From: Bacillota bacterium
Lineage (GTDB): Bacteria; Bacillota; Clostridia; Lachnospirales; Cellulosilyticaceae
Direction: 5' to 3'
Assembly (NCBI GenBank): GCA_023412455.1
Contig: JAEYNQ010000029.1
Location: 1-20,869 of the forward strand
DNA length: 20,869 nt
Part shown: positions 8,093-16,168 of the stretch, in pieces
How positions within the stretch are numbered: position 1 is the first letter of the stretch
How the letters are laid out: every line of letters begins with the position of its first letter
Notes under the pieces: generated by a model
Told to the model about the DNA's origin: nothing
Database searches by the model: none
What the model saw: only the letters and a program-made list of their open reading frames with translations
Program-made: the position numbers and the translations under genes

Positions 8093-8861
8093 AGAATTTA
8101 AAAAACAAATTCTTATTTTAACCACCATTGATTTAAATGCCTATAAAGAGAATCAGATGAAGCGGCGAATTGGGGCAATCATTAAGAAGAATCAGTGTGA
8201 GGGGTATGATGATTACTTAAGACTCCTGAAAACCAATAAAACGTGTTTGCAAGAATTTATTACTTATTTGACCATTAATGTCACAGAGTTCTTTCGTAAT
8301 CCTTCCCAATGGGATATTTTAGAAAAACAGATTTTTCCACTGTTACTTCAAAAGAAGAGAACGATTAAGATATGGAGTGCGGCTTGTTCAACTGGAGATG
8401 AGCCTTACTCCTTGGCTATGGTTCTTTCTAAATTTTTACCCCTTCATCAAATGAGTATTTTAGCCACTGATTTAGACCGAGAGGTTTTAGAGAAAGCTCA
8501 AAATGGTCAGTACATAGCACGTAACTTAAACAATATCCCTAGGGAATTTAGAGATAAGTATATGACAGAGGCCAATGGGATTTTTACCATTAATGAAGAG
8601 CTTAAAAAGTGTATTACCTTTAAGCAACATAATCTTTTAAAAGATCCTTATCCTAGTAATATGGACCTTATTGTTTGTCGTAATGTCATGATATATTTTA
8701 CAGAAGAGGCTAAAAAAGATATTTATCTTAATTTTAATAAAGCTATGACAGAGGATGGCATTTTATTTGTAGGAAGTACAGAACAAATCATCATGTGCCA
8801 AGATTATGGTCTGGAACCGTATAAAATCTTTTTCTATCAGAAAAAGGGTGTACAAAGGTAA
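8082..8861 (+). CDS. cheR: CheR-type chemoreceptor glutamate methyltransferase
   Basis: A 259-residue SAM-dependent methyltransferase, the usual CheR length. It has the N-terminal helical domain (about 1-75, with NQMKRRI and the NVTEFFRN motif at 66-73) and the C-terminal Rossmann domain. The SAM motif is WSAACSTGDEPYSLAM (98-113), followed by ATDLD (128-132) and VCRNVMIYF (198-206). CheR adds methyl groups to chemoreceptor glutamates for adaptation. GGAGGAG (8071-8077) precedes the ATG inside the ispH coding region, so the two genes overlap by 11 bases. No other chemotaxis gene is in the window. The SAM motif has small changes from the common form (Ala for Gly, Asp for Glu) that look conservative. 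Confidence 0.93.
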   Translation: MNYEEFKKQILILTTIDLNAYKENQMKRRIGAIIKKNQCEGYDDYLRLLKTNKTCLQEFITYLTINVTEFFRNPSQWDILEKQIFPLLLQKKRTIKIWSAACSTGDEPYSLAMVLSKFLPLHQMSILATDLDREVLEKAQNGQYIARNLNNIPREFRDKYMTEANGIFTINEELKKCITFKQHNLLKDPYPSNMDLIVCRNVMIYFTEEAKKDIYLNFNKAMTEDGILFVGSTEQIIMCQDYGLEPYKIFFYQKKGVQR

Positions 8862-8900
8862 GTGTATAGAGATTAAATGGTTAAAATATTCATAATATAG

Positions 8901-8960
8901 AGTGCTATCTTATGCATTTATTCATAAGTGGCACTTGTTTTTTGTTTTTTATTTTTTGAA
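8901..8960 (+). terminator. Probable terminator after cheR
   Basis: An interrupted hairpin: AGTGC (8901-8905) pairs with GCACT (8931-8935) and CTTATG (8909-8914) with CATAAG (8923-8928), with a small internal loop. It is followed by an unusually long T-rich run reaching about 8957. It lies 40 bases after the cheR stop and ahead of the next, separately transcribed gene. Confidence 0.7.
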
Positions 8961-9048
8961 TTTTAAGTTATTTTGGGTTGATGAATTACAAAGAGTGTGA
9001 TACTTTATTTTTAATGGATTATGAATTATATATAATAAGGAGGATATT

Positions 9049-9987
9049 ATGAAAGGTTTAGAGAAAGTAAGTAACTTTGTAGGAAAGTACATGGCGATTA
9101 TTGTTTTAGCTATCGCAGCATTAGCATTATTTGTGCCACCATCCTTAAATTGGATTAAAACAAGTTGGGTTAATACCCTGCTCATGATTGTTATGTTTGG
9201 TATGGGGTTAACTTTAAAACCTAATGATTTTGTGGTTGTTTTTAAAAGACCAAAAGATATTATTATAGGCTGCTTAGCGCAATTCCTCATTATGCCATCA
9301 TTAGCCTTCTTACTAGGTAAAAGCTTTGGATTAGAGGAAGCTTTATTAGTAGGTGTAGTCTTAGTAGGAACCTGTCCAGGAGGAACTTCTTCCAATGTTA
9401 TGACCTACTTAAGTAAAGGGGATGTGGCTTTATCTGTAGGGATGACAAGTGTATCGACTTTGTTAGCGCCTATATTAACACCTGCTATTACTTATTTATT
9501 ATTAAAGCAAACCGTATCTGTAAATGTGATGAGTATGTTTATGTCTATTATTAAAGTGGTTATTGTTCCCATTGCTTTAGGATTCATTATTAATAAATTA
9601 TTTGAGAAAACCACACAAAAAGTAGTCAAAGTATTACCACTTGTTTCAGTAGTAGCCATCGTTATGATTGTAGCTTCTGTTGTAGCTGCTAACTCCGCAA
9701 AAATATTATCAACAGGACTTATTGTCTTTGTCGTTGTAATCTTACATAATCTTTTAGGCTATGCTTGTGGTTTCGGTGTTGCAAAAGTTTTAAAACTACC
9801 TCTATCTAAAGCAAAAGCTATTTCTATCGAAGTAGGTATGCAGAACTCAGGTCTTGCAACAAGCCTCGCTGGAACAGCTTTCTCAAGTTTAGCAATGGCT
9901 ACTGTACCAGGCGCTGTCTTTAGTGTATGGCACAATATCTCAGGAGCTATTTTAGCCAATATTTTTAGTAACTTAAAAGATAAGTAA
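9049..9987 (+). CDS. BASS-family (bile acid:sodium symporter-like) transporter
   Basis: A 312-residue membrane protein with about nine or ten hydrophobic segments along its whole length. It carries the family signatures GTCPGGTSSNVMTYLSKGD (107-125) and EVGMQNSGLA (261-270), which form the crossover regions binding sodium in this fold. Bacterial members import small organic anions. Bile acids, pantothenate precursors and 2-keto acids are known or proposed substrates in various relatives, and the sequence does not tell them apart. ATG 9049 follows AAGGAGG (9037-9043). It is a single-gene unit between two terminators. A sodium-coupled importer would be fed by the sodium gradient made by the decarboxylase pump at the start of the window, though no direct link is shown. 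Confidence 0.9.
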   Translation: MKGLEKVSNFVGKYMAIIVLAIAALALFVPPSLNWIKTSWVNTLLMIVMFGMGLTLKPNDFVVVFKRPKDIIIGCLAQFLIMPSLAFLLGKSFGLEEALLVGVVLVGTCPGGTSSNVMTYLSKGDVALSVGMTSVSTLLAPILTPAITYLLLKQTVSVNVMSMFMSIIKVVIVPIALGFIINKLFEKTTQKVVKVLPLVSVVAIVMIVASVVAANSAKILSTGLIVFVVVILHNLLGYACGFGVAKVLKLPLSKAKAISIEVGMQNSGLATSLAGTAFSSLAMATVPGAVFSVWHNISGAILANIFSNLKDK

Positions 9988-10030
9988 AGAGTAATTGTAT
10001 TTATTTAAGTTGATTAAGAATAATGAAAAG

Positions 10031-10069
10031 AAGAACCCCCGTTTAAGATGAAGACGGGGGTTCTTTGAT
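10031..10069 (+). terminator. Strong terminator after the BASS transporter gene
   Basis: A perfect 12-base-pair stem (10031-10042 with 10054-10065), with five consecutive G:C pairs, closes a loop of about 11 bases that can shrink by two more pairs. TTCTTTG follows on the plus strand. On the minus strand the hairpin is followed by TTCTTCTTTTC, so it could also stop transcription from the other side, where a gene remnant ends at 10092. Confidence 0.88.
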
Positions 10070-10091
10070 GTGGATTATTACAGAATACAAG

Positions 10092-10200
10092 CTATAGTGT
10101 GGTACATACAGCTACTCCAGCTACAATTAAAACAGCACCTACAATTTTTAAGAAATTCGTATATGTTAATAAATATCTACATCTTTTTAGGTTTATTTTT
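10092..10200 (-). pseudogene. Possible C-terminal remnant of a DMT/EamA-type membrane transporter
   Basis: On the minus strand an open frame of about 35 codons ends at a stop at 10092-10094. It reads FLKIVGAVLIVAGVAVCT near its end, a single hydrophobic helix of the kind that closes many drug/metabolite (EamA) transporters. It has no start codon, no ribosome binding site and a stop codon just upstream, so it is not a whole gene. The rest of the 261-base gap between 9987 and 10249 is very AT-rich and shows nothing else I can support. The call rests on one helix-like segment and could be chance. Confidence 0.35.
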
Positions 10201-10248
10201 TAATATAAAAAATTTGTTTAATAATATTAAATTATTCAAAAAGTAGAA

Positions 10249-11307
10249 TTAACGTCTACTTAACTTTTCGTAAATTTCATTATACCACAGTGCATTGTCT
10301 ATAGGCGTGTTAGGGGGGATATGGTTCCCTATAGCCATAATAAACCCAGGACATTTCTTGCCAATCGTCATACAACGCTTGACTTCTTCCTCAATATCAG
10401 CTTTTGAGCCAAAAAGGAGAATACGTGTATCAGCATTTCCTACGAAGATATGGGTTCTACCATATTTTTCAGCTACATAAGCCATATCCGTTAGGGGTTC
10501 TAGGACGAATCCATGAATACCGGTTGTAGCAATATCATCAATGAACTCTGTATAATTACCATCAGAAGTATAAATGATTTTTTTGCCAGCTTCTACAAGG
10601 GGAGCAAAAAGCTTCTTATAATTAGGGAATATATATTCACGGTACCAGGCAGGTTTTAAAAAGGCTCCTTGAGTCCAGACAATATCATCATGAACTATTA
10701 CAATAGGACTTTTGGATTCTGCTAAGCCTTCAAAATATTGGCTGATCCATTGGGTATAACGATTAGTCATTTCGCCAAACCCTTTGCTATCAATACCAGC
10801 GGCCATAAGAAGCATATCCCACCCCAAGATCTCAATAAGACCAGACATACAGGAAACATAAATACCTGTTGTATTCACACATTCTGGATAGTGACTTACC
10901 ATTAGGTCGTAGTTAGCATTGTAATCTTGAATAATCTTATGCTTATCCCTTATACCATAGTGTGCCATAGGGTCAAAATCGATGACATCCTCTGGTTCTT
11001 GGAAGGGACAAAATATTTGATTATTAAAATCCGTTCCTTCTGATGCATAACGGGCATGTCCCATACTGGTCTTAAATTCACCGAAAATCTCATTATTAGT
11101 TAGAATGTTCCAGAAAAAATCATAGTTCCAAGCTTTTACAAAAGCATTAGAGGCTTCTTGCTGTAAAGATTTTGAACTGTGAGCTGTTACTGACTTACCT
11201 GTTACTTTATTAACTAAATCCCAGTGAAATTCAGCAGAGAATTCTGTACGAGGTACCCGATCACTCATTTCTAAATGAATAGCTGCTAAGCCGTGTTTAT
11301 AAGACAT
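10249..11307 (-). CDS. URO-D superfamily protein (uroporphyrinogen decarboxylase-like), DGN-motif variant
   Basis: A 352-residue protein of the uroporphyrinogen decarboxylase superfamily, most likely of the methyltransferase-like branch and not a haem enzyme, since no haem gene is nearby. Family marks are VHDDIVWTQGAFLKPAWYREYIFP (roughly 205-228), GFVLEPLTDM near 266-275, VGNADTRIL near 289-297, and a C-terminal GNHIPPNTPIDN (327-338). The segment that holds a His-X-Cys metal site in corrinoid-linked methyltransferases reads TSDGN (247-251) here, so both metal ligands are absent. The gene starts with ATG at 11307 behind a strong AGGAGGG, and is divergent from the AraC-type gene at 11414, which probably controls it. 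It is a distant paralogue of the protein at 12270-13328. The substrate is unknown. Confidence 0.82.
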   Translation of the reverse strand: MSYKHGLAAIHLEMSDRVPRTEFSAEFHWDLVNKVTGKSVTAHSSKSLQQEASNAFVKAWNYDFFWNILTNNEIFGEFKTSMGHARYASEGTDFNNQIFCPFQEPEDVIDFDPMAHYGIRDKHKIIQDYNANYDLMVSHYPECVNTTGIYVSCMSGLIEILGWDMLLMAAGIDSKGFGEMTNRYTQWISQYFEGLAESKSPIVIVHDDIVWTQGAFLKPAWYREYIFPNYKKLFAPLVEAGKKIIYTSDGNYTEFIDDIATTGIHGFVLEPLTDMAYVAEKYGRTHIFVGNADTRILLFGSKADIEEEVKRCMTIGKKCPGFIMAIGNHIPPNTPIDNALWYNEIYEKLSRR

Positions 11308-11413
11308 TTTAAAACCCTCCTATCTAAAAATAAATTTTAAATCTATACTTTATTCTAAATTATATATATAATAAAGCCATAGAGAATAAGGGATAGGAGA
11401 TGGACTTTTTAAC
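11308..11413. promoter_or_regulatory. Divergent promoter region between the URO-D-like gene and the AraC gene
   Basis: A 106-base, very AT-rich intergenic stretch carrying the start regions of two opposite genes. It contains an alternating TA tract (about 11362-11372) that can supply -10 boxes on both strands, but no good -35 box on either, as expected for an activator-dependent promoter. The AraC-type product of 11414 is the obvious candidate to bind here. No clear repeated operator was found by eye. Confidence 0.4.
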
Positions 11414-12220
11414 ATGGATAATGAAAGATTTCCATATTTACAATTATTAAGTAATAGTCTTAACCTGACTATTTTAGAGCATGGTTATTTAAAAGGAGAC
11501 AGCAACTGGAATTATCCAGCAGTAACCTCACCTTTTAATCGCATTTATTTTGTAGTAAAAGGCCAGGGTTTTATTCGAGGCCCACAAGGGGTTATTCCTC
11601 TAACGGAAGGGAATATGTATCTTATTCCTTGTCACACAACCTATGATTATTACTGTGAAACAGAAGTTGAAAAATTTTATTTTCATTTTAGATTAGAATA
11701 TTTAGGAGGGATGGACTTTTTTGAGAAAGTAAGTGCATGCAAGAGTATTCCCTTTGATAAAAAAGAATTAGATGCGTTTATCAAGCAAGCAACTAGTACC
11801 AACTTAATAGATATACTGGATTTTAAAGCATCCTTCTTAAAAAGGTTGACCTTGTTTGATTCAGAACACAGGGCAATAGCCCCTCACCAGCTACAGGCTA
11901 TTGCTCAGTATCAACCTTTATTGGAGTATATTAGAGATCATTGTCAAATATCTCTTACCCCTCAGCAACTTGCTGACGTTATGCATTTTACACCGAGTTC
12001 ACTTAGTAAAAAATTTAAAAGAGACATGGGTTTTACCCCAAAATGTTATTTGCAAAAACAGGTAATGGAAAAGGGAAAGGAGCTCCTACTTTGTAGTTCC
12101 CTAAGTATTAAAGAAATTGCTTACCAATTAGGTTTTAAAGATGAATTTTACTTCTCACGATTTTTCAAGAAAAATGAAGGGGTATCGCCTCTTTACTATC
12201 GCCAAAACAATCGATTTTAA
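11414..12220 (+). CDS. AraC-family transcriptional regulator
   Basis: A 268-residue regulator with an N-terminal cupin-like sensing domain (about 15-110, with NRIYFVVKGQGFIRG and LTEGNMYLIPCHTTYDY patterns) and a C-terminal double helix-turn-helix domain (about 168-266). The first HTH is LTPQQLADVMHFTPSSLSKKF. The second is LSIKEIAYQLGFKDEFYFSRFFKKNEGVSP, the classic AraC signature ending. Such proteins usually bind a sugar or related ligand and activate a neighbouring gene. It is divergent from one URO-D-like gene and convergent with the other, 49 bases from its end. AGGAGA (11395-11400) is 13 bases before the ATG, rather far, and no better in-frame start is seen. Confidence 0.93.
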   Translation: MDNERFPYLQLLSNSLNLTILEHGYLKGDSNWNYPAVTSPFNRIYFVVKGQGFIRGPQGVIPLTEGNMYLIPCHTTYDYYCETEVEKFYFHFRLEYLGGMDFFEKVSACKSIPFDKKELDAFIKQATSTNLIDILDFKASFLKRLTLFDSEHRAIAPHQLQAIAQYQPLLEYIRDHCQISLTPQQLADVMHFTPSSLSKKFKRDMGFTPKCYLQKQVMEKGKELLLCSSLSIKEIAYQLGFKDEFYFSRFFKKNEGVSPLYYRQNNRF

Positions 12221-12269
12221 GATGAAAGGGCAGTTTTCCTTTTGGAATCCTTTAGTCAGTGTGAGATCT

Positions 12270-13328
12270 TTAAGCAGAGGGGTAGCGATGGACACTATAC
12301 ACTGCCTCGATATTCTGAATAGGTACATCGGATTCAAAGGCTTGGCTTGCCATAAGGATATACCCCCCATTTTGATGGAGCACCTCCATATATCTCCGGA
12401 CTTCAGCTTTTACTTCATCAGGTGTACCGAAGGGCAATAGACCTTGAGTATCCATACCACCATGAAAAGTGATTTGGCCACCAAATTTTTCACTTAGTGT
12501 TTCAGGTTCTAAGCCTTTAACCTTTTGAAGGGGTTCTAGTATATCCACACCACATCCAATGAGTTGGGGGATAATAGGTTGTATAGCACCACAAGAGTGT
12601 TGTTGATAAAAGGCATTGTATTTATGGGCGAGATTAACAAGTTTTTTAGTATTTTCTTCAAAAAATTCACACCACATATCCACACTAAACAAAAGAGAAA
12701 TTTGTGTACCATAATCATCATGTAGTCTTAAGATATCGATTTGCCCCTCTCCAGCTTGAAGGATTTTTTCATAATAGCGCAACTCAAAATCTACCATTTT
12801 ATCTAATATTCTTTGAGCCACTTCAGGTTCATCTATCATGAGCATAAAGAATTTTTCCATAGGCATAAGATAGGTTACGATTTGAAAGGGTCCTTCATGC
12901 CCTACAACAATGGCTTTATCTTTATAGCCTTTGCATTGTTCTTTAAGGTCTTCGTAATCAAACCATTCGACACAAGGCCAGTTAAAGGCCTCTACATCTT
13001 CAATCATCTCAACATGATTTAGGGGAAAGAAAGTGGTGGTGCCATAGGTATCACCATCCAATACGGTGAAGGTTTCTTCATATCCCCAGAAAGCTTGTTT
13101 TACTTGGCGCCCCTGTGAATCAGTATATTCTTTAAGTTTAGGACCAATGTATTTGGGAAATACATACCGCGTATCAATGGTATAGCGTTCAAATAACTGT
13201 TCCCTATCTGTATAACCATAGTGTTTCATAAGTTTTTCTACTACAGGTTCCACAGCTTCAAAAGCTGCTGGAATACGATCTGGTTTTTGATGCTGTATAG
13301 CTCTTCGTACTCTTTCTTTAGAAGTCAT
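12270..13328 (-). CDS. URO-D superfamily methyltransferase-like protein with HxCG motif
   Basis: A 352-residue member of the uroporphyrinogen decarboxylase superfamily. The start MTSKERVRRAIQHQKPDRIP is the usual N-terminus of the branch that includes MtaA/MtbA-like corrinoid methyltransferases. RLHDDYGTQ lies at 201-209. The key HSCG motif at 244-247 keeps the His and Cys that bind zinc in methyltransferase members, followed by GVDILEPLQ (260-268) and HGGMDTQ (289-295). The protein could transfer a methyl group to or from a corrinoid carrier. No corrinoid protein gene is in the window, so this is inference. The start at 13328 has GGTAGGG upstream. The gene is divergent from the AraC-type gene at 13464. 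Demethylation of a methylated sugar or aromatic is one idea that fits the transporter nearby. Confidence 0.83.
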   Translation of the reverse strand: MTSKERVRRAIQHQKPDRIPAAFEAVEPVVEKLMKHYGYTDREQLFERYTIDTRYVFPKYIGPKLKEYTDSQGRQVKQAFWGYEETFTVLDGDTYGTTTFFPLNHVEMIEDVEAFNWPCVEWFDYEDLKEQCKGYKDKAIVVGHEGPFQIVTYLMPMEKFFMLMIDEPEVAQRILDKMVDFELRYYEKILQAGEGQIDILRLHDDYGTQISLLFSVDMWCEFFEENTKKLVNLAHKYNAFYQQHSCGAIQPIIPQLIGCGVDILEPLQKVKGLEPETLSEKFGGQITFHGGMDTQGLLPFGTPDEVKAEVRRYMEVLHQNGGYILMASQAFESDVPIQNIEAVYSVHRYPSA

Positions 13329-13390
13329 ATAAATCCCTACCTTTATATTATAATTTTTAAATGCATGCTATAATGAGTATAAATTAGAAA

Positions 13391-13420
13391 AATATAATAT
13401 TATATGTATAATTAAGTCAA
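13391..13420 (-). promoter_or_regulatory. Possible promoter of the HxCG URO-D-like gene
   Basis: Reading the minus strand, TTGACT (13415-13420) is followed after 18 bases by TATATT (13391-13396). It lies in the 135-base divergent region 13329-13463 shared with the AraC gene. The leader to the start codon would be about 55 bases. The stretch also holds a 14-base A/T-only palindrome (13392-13405). AT-rich DNA gives many such matches, so this is tentative. Confidence 0.35.
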
Positions 13421-13463
13421 CTTATAGTATAAAATTGTTTTTAATGGTAGGAAGGATATTAAA

Positions 13464-14327
13464 ATGTTGAAAAAAATTAATTTAGATCAGCCCTTTTATT
13501 ATGAAAGGGAAGAAGACTATAACTTAGAATCCTACCTTTATCACGTAAATCGTGGAGGATCTGGACGAGTCAGTGAAGGATTTAAAATGTCCCGTGATAG
13601 TAGTTATGACTATTCTGTATTTCACTATGTTTGTCAAGGAAGTGGACTCCTTATAGTGGGTAAAAAAGAGTATAAGTTGAGTAAGGGGGATTTATTCCTA
13701 TTAGGAACAAGAGAACCACATATTTATAAAAGTAATGATATGGAGAGACTAGAGCTTTTATGGGTGGAGTTTTATGGAAGTAATAGTAGTCAGCTTGTTA
13801 ATAGAATATTAAACAAGGGAGGGCATGTGCTTCGAGGTCCTGAAACTGAGCTTTTAAAAGAAAAAATAATGATTATACTAAACCAAATCAAAGCAAACCA
13901 TCCTGCTCATAGTTTTGAACAGTCTATTTTACTCTATGGGCTAATTTGTAAGACGATGGAAGTATGTCACAAATATTCTCCGGATCAGGTAAGCTATCCT
14001 ACCCATATAAAAAAGAGCCTAAAGTATATAAAAGAACGTTTGCATACCTCCATTCGTATTGCAGATATAGCTCAACATGTCCATTGCAGTATTTCTTATT
14101 TTACAAAAAGTTTTTCTAAGGCAATGGGTGTCACCCCTACCCAATATATTATGATGTTAAAAGTAGAGGAGGCCTCAAGGCTATTAACCACAGATTCCCC
14201 TACCTGTGACTATTTAGCACGTTTATTGGGATTTTATGATACCACACACTTTATACGAACCTACAAAAAGTATACAGGACAGACACCAAAGCAATTTAAA
14301 GAAGATGGACTTAAGAAAAAAAGATGA
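13464..14327 (+). CDS. AraC-family transcriptional regulator
   Basis: A 287-residue regulator. The N-terminal cupin-like domain (about 45-125) shows YSVFHYVCQGSGLLIVGKKEYKLSKGDLFLLGTREPHIYKS, the standard AraC ligand-binding pattern. The C-terminal double HTH spans about 185-284, with RIADIAQHVHCSISYFTKSFSKAMGVTPTQYI and DYLARLLGFYDTTHFIRTYKKYTGQTPKQF. GGAAGGA (13449-13455) precedes the ATG. It is divergent from the HxCG URO-D-like gene and lies 73 bases upstream of the sensor kinase on the same strand, so it may control either side. It is only distantly similar to the other AraC protein in the window, so the two are not a recent duplication. Confidence 0.93.
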   Translation: MLKKINLDQPFYYEREEDYNLESYLYHVNRGGSGRVSEGFKMSRDSSYDYSVFHYVCQGSGLLIVGKKEYKLSKGDLFLLGTREPHIYKSNDMERLELLWVEFYGSNSSQLVNRILNKGGHVLRGPETELLKEKIMIILNQIKANHPAHSFEQSILLYGLICKTMEVCHKYSPDQVSYPTHIKKSLKYIKERLHTSIRIADIAQHVHCSISYFTKSFSKAMGVTPTQYIMMLKVEEASRLLTTDSPTCDYLARLLGFYDTTHFIRTYKKYTGQTPKQFKEDGLKKKR

Positions 14328-14400
14328 AGTATAGATTTCAAAAGACCCATTGGGCGATTCATCAGGGAAAATAACAAGAGTTAATAGGAGGCTAAGGGAG

Positions 14401-16164
14401 ATGAAAGCGTTTTTTTTACAAAGAACAAGGTCTTTAAAGACCCAATTATTAGTAGCCTTAATAGGTATTATTATTTTGTTACTTTCTCTTTTAAGTGTGA
14501 CGAATTACTACATTGCATATCGAGGAATTCTAGAAGTAAGCACTTCATATAATCAACAGCTTGTTGAGCAAATTTGCAAAAACATTGAACTCTATTGTGA
14601 TGAGTTTATTCGCCAAACCAATTCACTAGCCAGTCAATCCAGCATAAAGTATTATGGAGGCTACTTTCATACGGTACAATCTAAGGAAACAAAGGATAAT
14701 ATAAAAAAGGTACTTTTTGAAACAGTAGTAAAAAGAAATGATATAGATGATATCAACATTGTCAGTGACGGGAGTAATATCGTATCCATGTTTGGAATGT
14801 ATGATGAAGAGGTGCTTAATAAAATTTGTCAATACTATACCATTGAAGAGATCTATTTAAATGCTAGGATAATTCCTATGATTACAAAGAATAAGTATGG
14901 CAAATCCACCTTATCTATCATAAAAAGTATTTATCATCCTAATGAAGTACAGGGCAGAGAATATTACATTTTAGTAAGCTTAGATATAAACAGTATCCAT
15001 TCTATCCTAAAGAGTATTGATCTAGGAGAAGGGGCAGGGGCTTTTTTGGTAGATGCTGAAGAAGAAGTTGGGAATATAGAAGGAAGTACCAAGGATGTAG
15101 TACAAAATATTCTTAAGCAAGATAAGTTATATAAAGGAAAGGGATCCATTAATGAAGTATGCTCTATTTTAGGAGAAAAATATCTTATTTCAGTTAATCC
15201 TCTTAATCAGTCAGGGCTTCGGATAGTTGTTTATAATCCATTACGTAATCTAACGAGGACTTCTGAAAGTATAGGTAGATTTTCGTTTTTTATTGTGCTA
15301 CTAGGTATTTTAGTAGCCTCTGCTCTCACCTTATTTATTACAGCCCGATTTATGAAACCCATCTCCCAACTGGTACATCATATGACAGAAATAAGTACGG
15401 GTAATCTTAAAACAATTAAGGTAAGACAAAATGCTACAGAGATAACAATTCTGTATGAGAAGTTTAATGAAATGATTTTAGACTTAAAGAAATTAATGCA
15501 AGATATTCATGAAAAAAATAAGCTTAAGCGTAAAGCAGAGCTCTATGCCCTTCAAACACAAATTAATCCTCATTTTTTATATAATACCTTAGACTCCATT
15601 AATGCCATGGCTGCCTTAAAGGGAGAAAAGGATATTATGTATATGACAGTGGCACTAGCCAGACTTTTGAGATTAAGCATAAACAATAAAAAAGAATTTG
15701 TGAGTATCGCAGAAGAAATAGAGCATGTACAATGCTATTTAAAAATACAAAAGATTAGATATGCAGATAAATTTGAAGTTATTTTGGATATACAAGCTTC
15801 TATTTTAAACTATAAGGTTGTAAAGTTGATTTTACAGCCCTTAGTAGAAAATGCCATTTATCATGGGATAGAGTTAAAACCTACTCATGGCATCATTATA
15901 ATTAGAGGCTATGAATGTGAAGCCAATATTTATCTGGAGGTTAATGATGATGGAATAGGGGTAGACGAAGAACGCGTGAATGAAATAAGACAACGTTTAA
16001 AGGAGGATGCGTCACTAGGCAATGGCAATAGTGTAGGACTCTACAATGTAAATAGCAAGATAAAGCTATATTACGGTGAGAATTATGGACTTTGGTTTGA
16101 GAGTAAACAAGGAGTAGGTACAACGATTAAAGTCAAGATTCCTAAGAGGATGGAGGTAGTCTAA
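14401..16164 (+). CDS. YesM-type membrane sensor histidine kinase
   Basis: A 587-residue kinase of the class that pairs with YesN-type regulators and senses extracellular sugars or their binding proteins. Transmembrane segments lie near 14-36 and 293-316, with a large extracellular sensor domain between them. A HAMP linker follows (about 317-370), then the His_kinase domain with QTQINPHFLYNTLDS, where His391 is the phosphorylated residue. The ATPase domain has LVENAIYHG (Asn484), DDGIG (516-520) and a GNGNSVGLYNV box. I start at ATG 14401 because AGGAGG (14386-14391) lies 9 bases upstream. An in-frame TTG at 14350 would add 17 residues but has no ribosome binding site. The response regulator starts 4 bases after its stop. 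Confidence 0.94.
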   Translation: MKAFFLQRTRSLKTQLLVALIGIIILLLSLLSVTNYYIAYRGILEVSTSYNQQLVEQICKNIELYCDEFIRQTNSLASQSSIKYYGGYFHTVQSKETKDNIKKVLFETVVKRNDIDDINIVSDGSNIVSMFGMYDEEVLNKICQYYTIEEIYLNARIIPMITKNKYGKSTLSIIKSIYHPNEVQGREYYILVSLDINSIHSILKSIDLGEGAGAFLVDAEEEVGNIEGSTKDVVQNILKQDKLYKGKGSINEVCSILGEKYLISVNPLNQSGLRIVVYNPLRNLTRTSESIGRFSFFIVLLGILVASALTLFITARFMKPISQLVHHMTEISTGNLKTIKVRQNATEITILYEKFNEMILDLKKLMQDIHEKNKLKRKAELYALQTQINPHFLYNTLDSINAMAALKGEKDIMYMTVALARLLRLSINNKKEFVSIAEEIEHVQCYLKIQKIRYADKFEVILDIQASILNYKVVKLILQPLVENAIYHGIELKPTHGIIIIRGYECEANIYLEVNDDGIGVDEERVNEIRQRLKEDASLGNGNSVGLYNVNSKIKLYYGENYGLWFESKQGVGTTIKVKIPKRMEVV

Positions 16165-16168
16165 TAGA

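Noticed and set aside
9031..9036. TATAAT just ahead of the BASS gene
   Set aside because: It abuts the ribosome binding site, so transcription from it would start almost at the ATG. Probably chance in AT-rich DNA.
8949..9395. 148-codon minus-strand frame
   Set aside because: It covers the start of the BASS gene, which has clear family motifs on the plus strand, and its own sequence looks like antisense of a hydrophobic protein.
12221..12269. Possible terminator between the convergent AraC and URO-D genes
   Set aside because: Only a weak five-pair stem could be drawn, with no proper T-run on either strand.
12141..12440. 99-codon plus-strand frame overlapping the end of the AraC gene and the URO-D gene
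   Set aside because: It starts within the AraC helix-turn-helix in another frame and runs antisense to a recognised URO-D protein.
13392..13405. Perfect 14-base palindrome of A and T only
   Set aside because: Such palindromes are expected by chance in this composition. It is mentioned only as part of the divergent promoter region.
14350..14400. Upstream TTG start for the sensor kinase
   Set aside because: It has no ribosome binding site and places 17 charged residues before the first membrane segment, whereas ATG 14401 has a strong AGGAGG.
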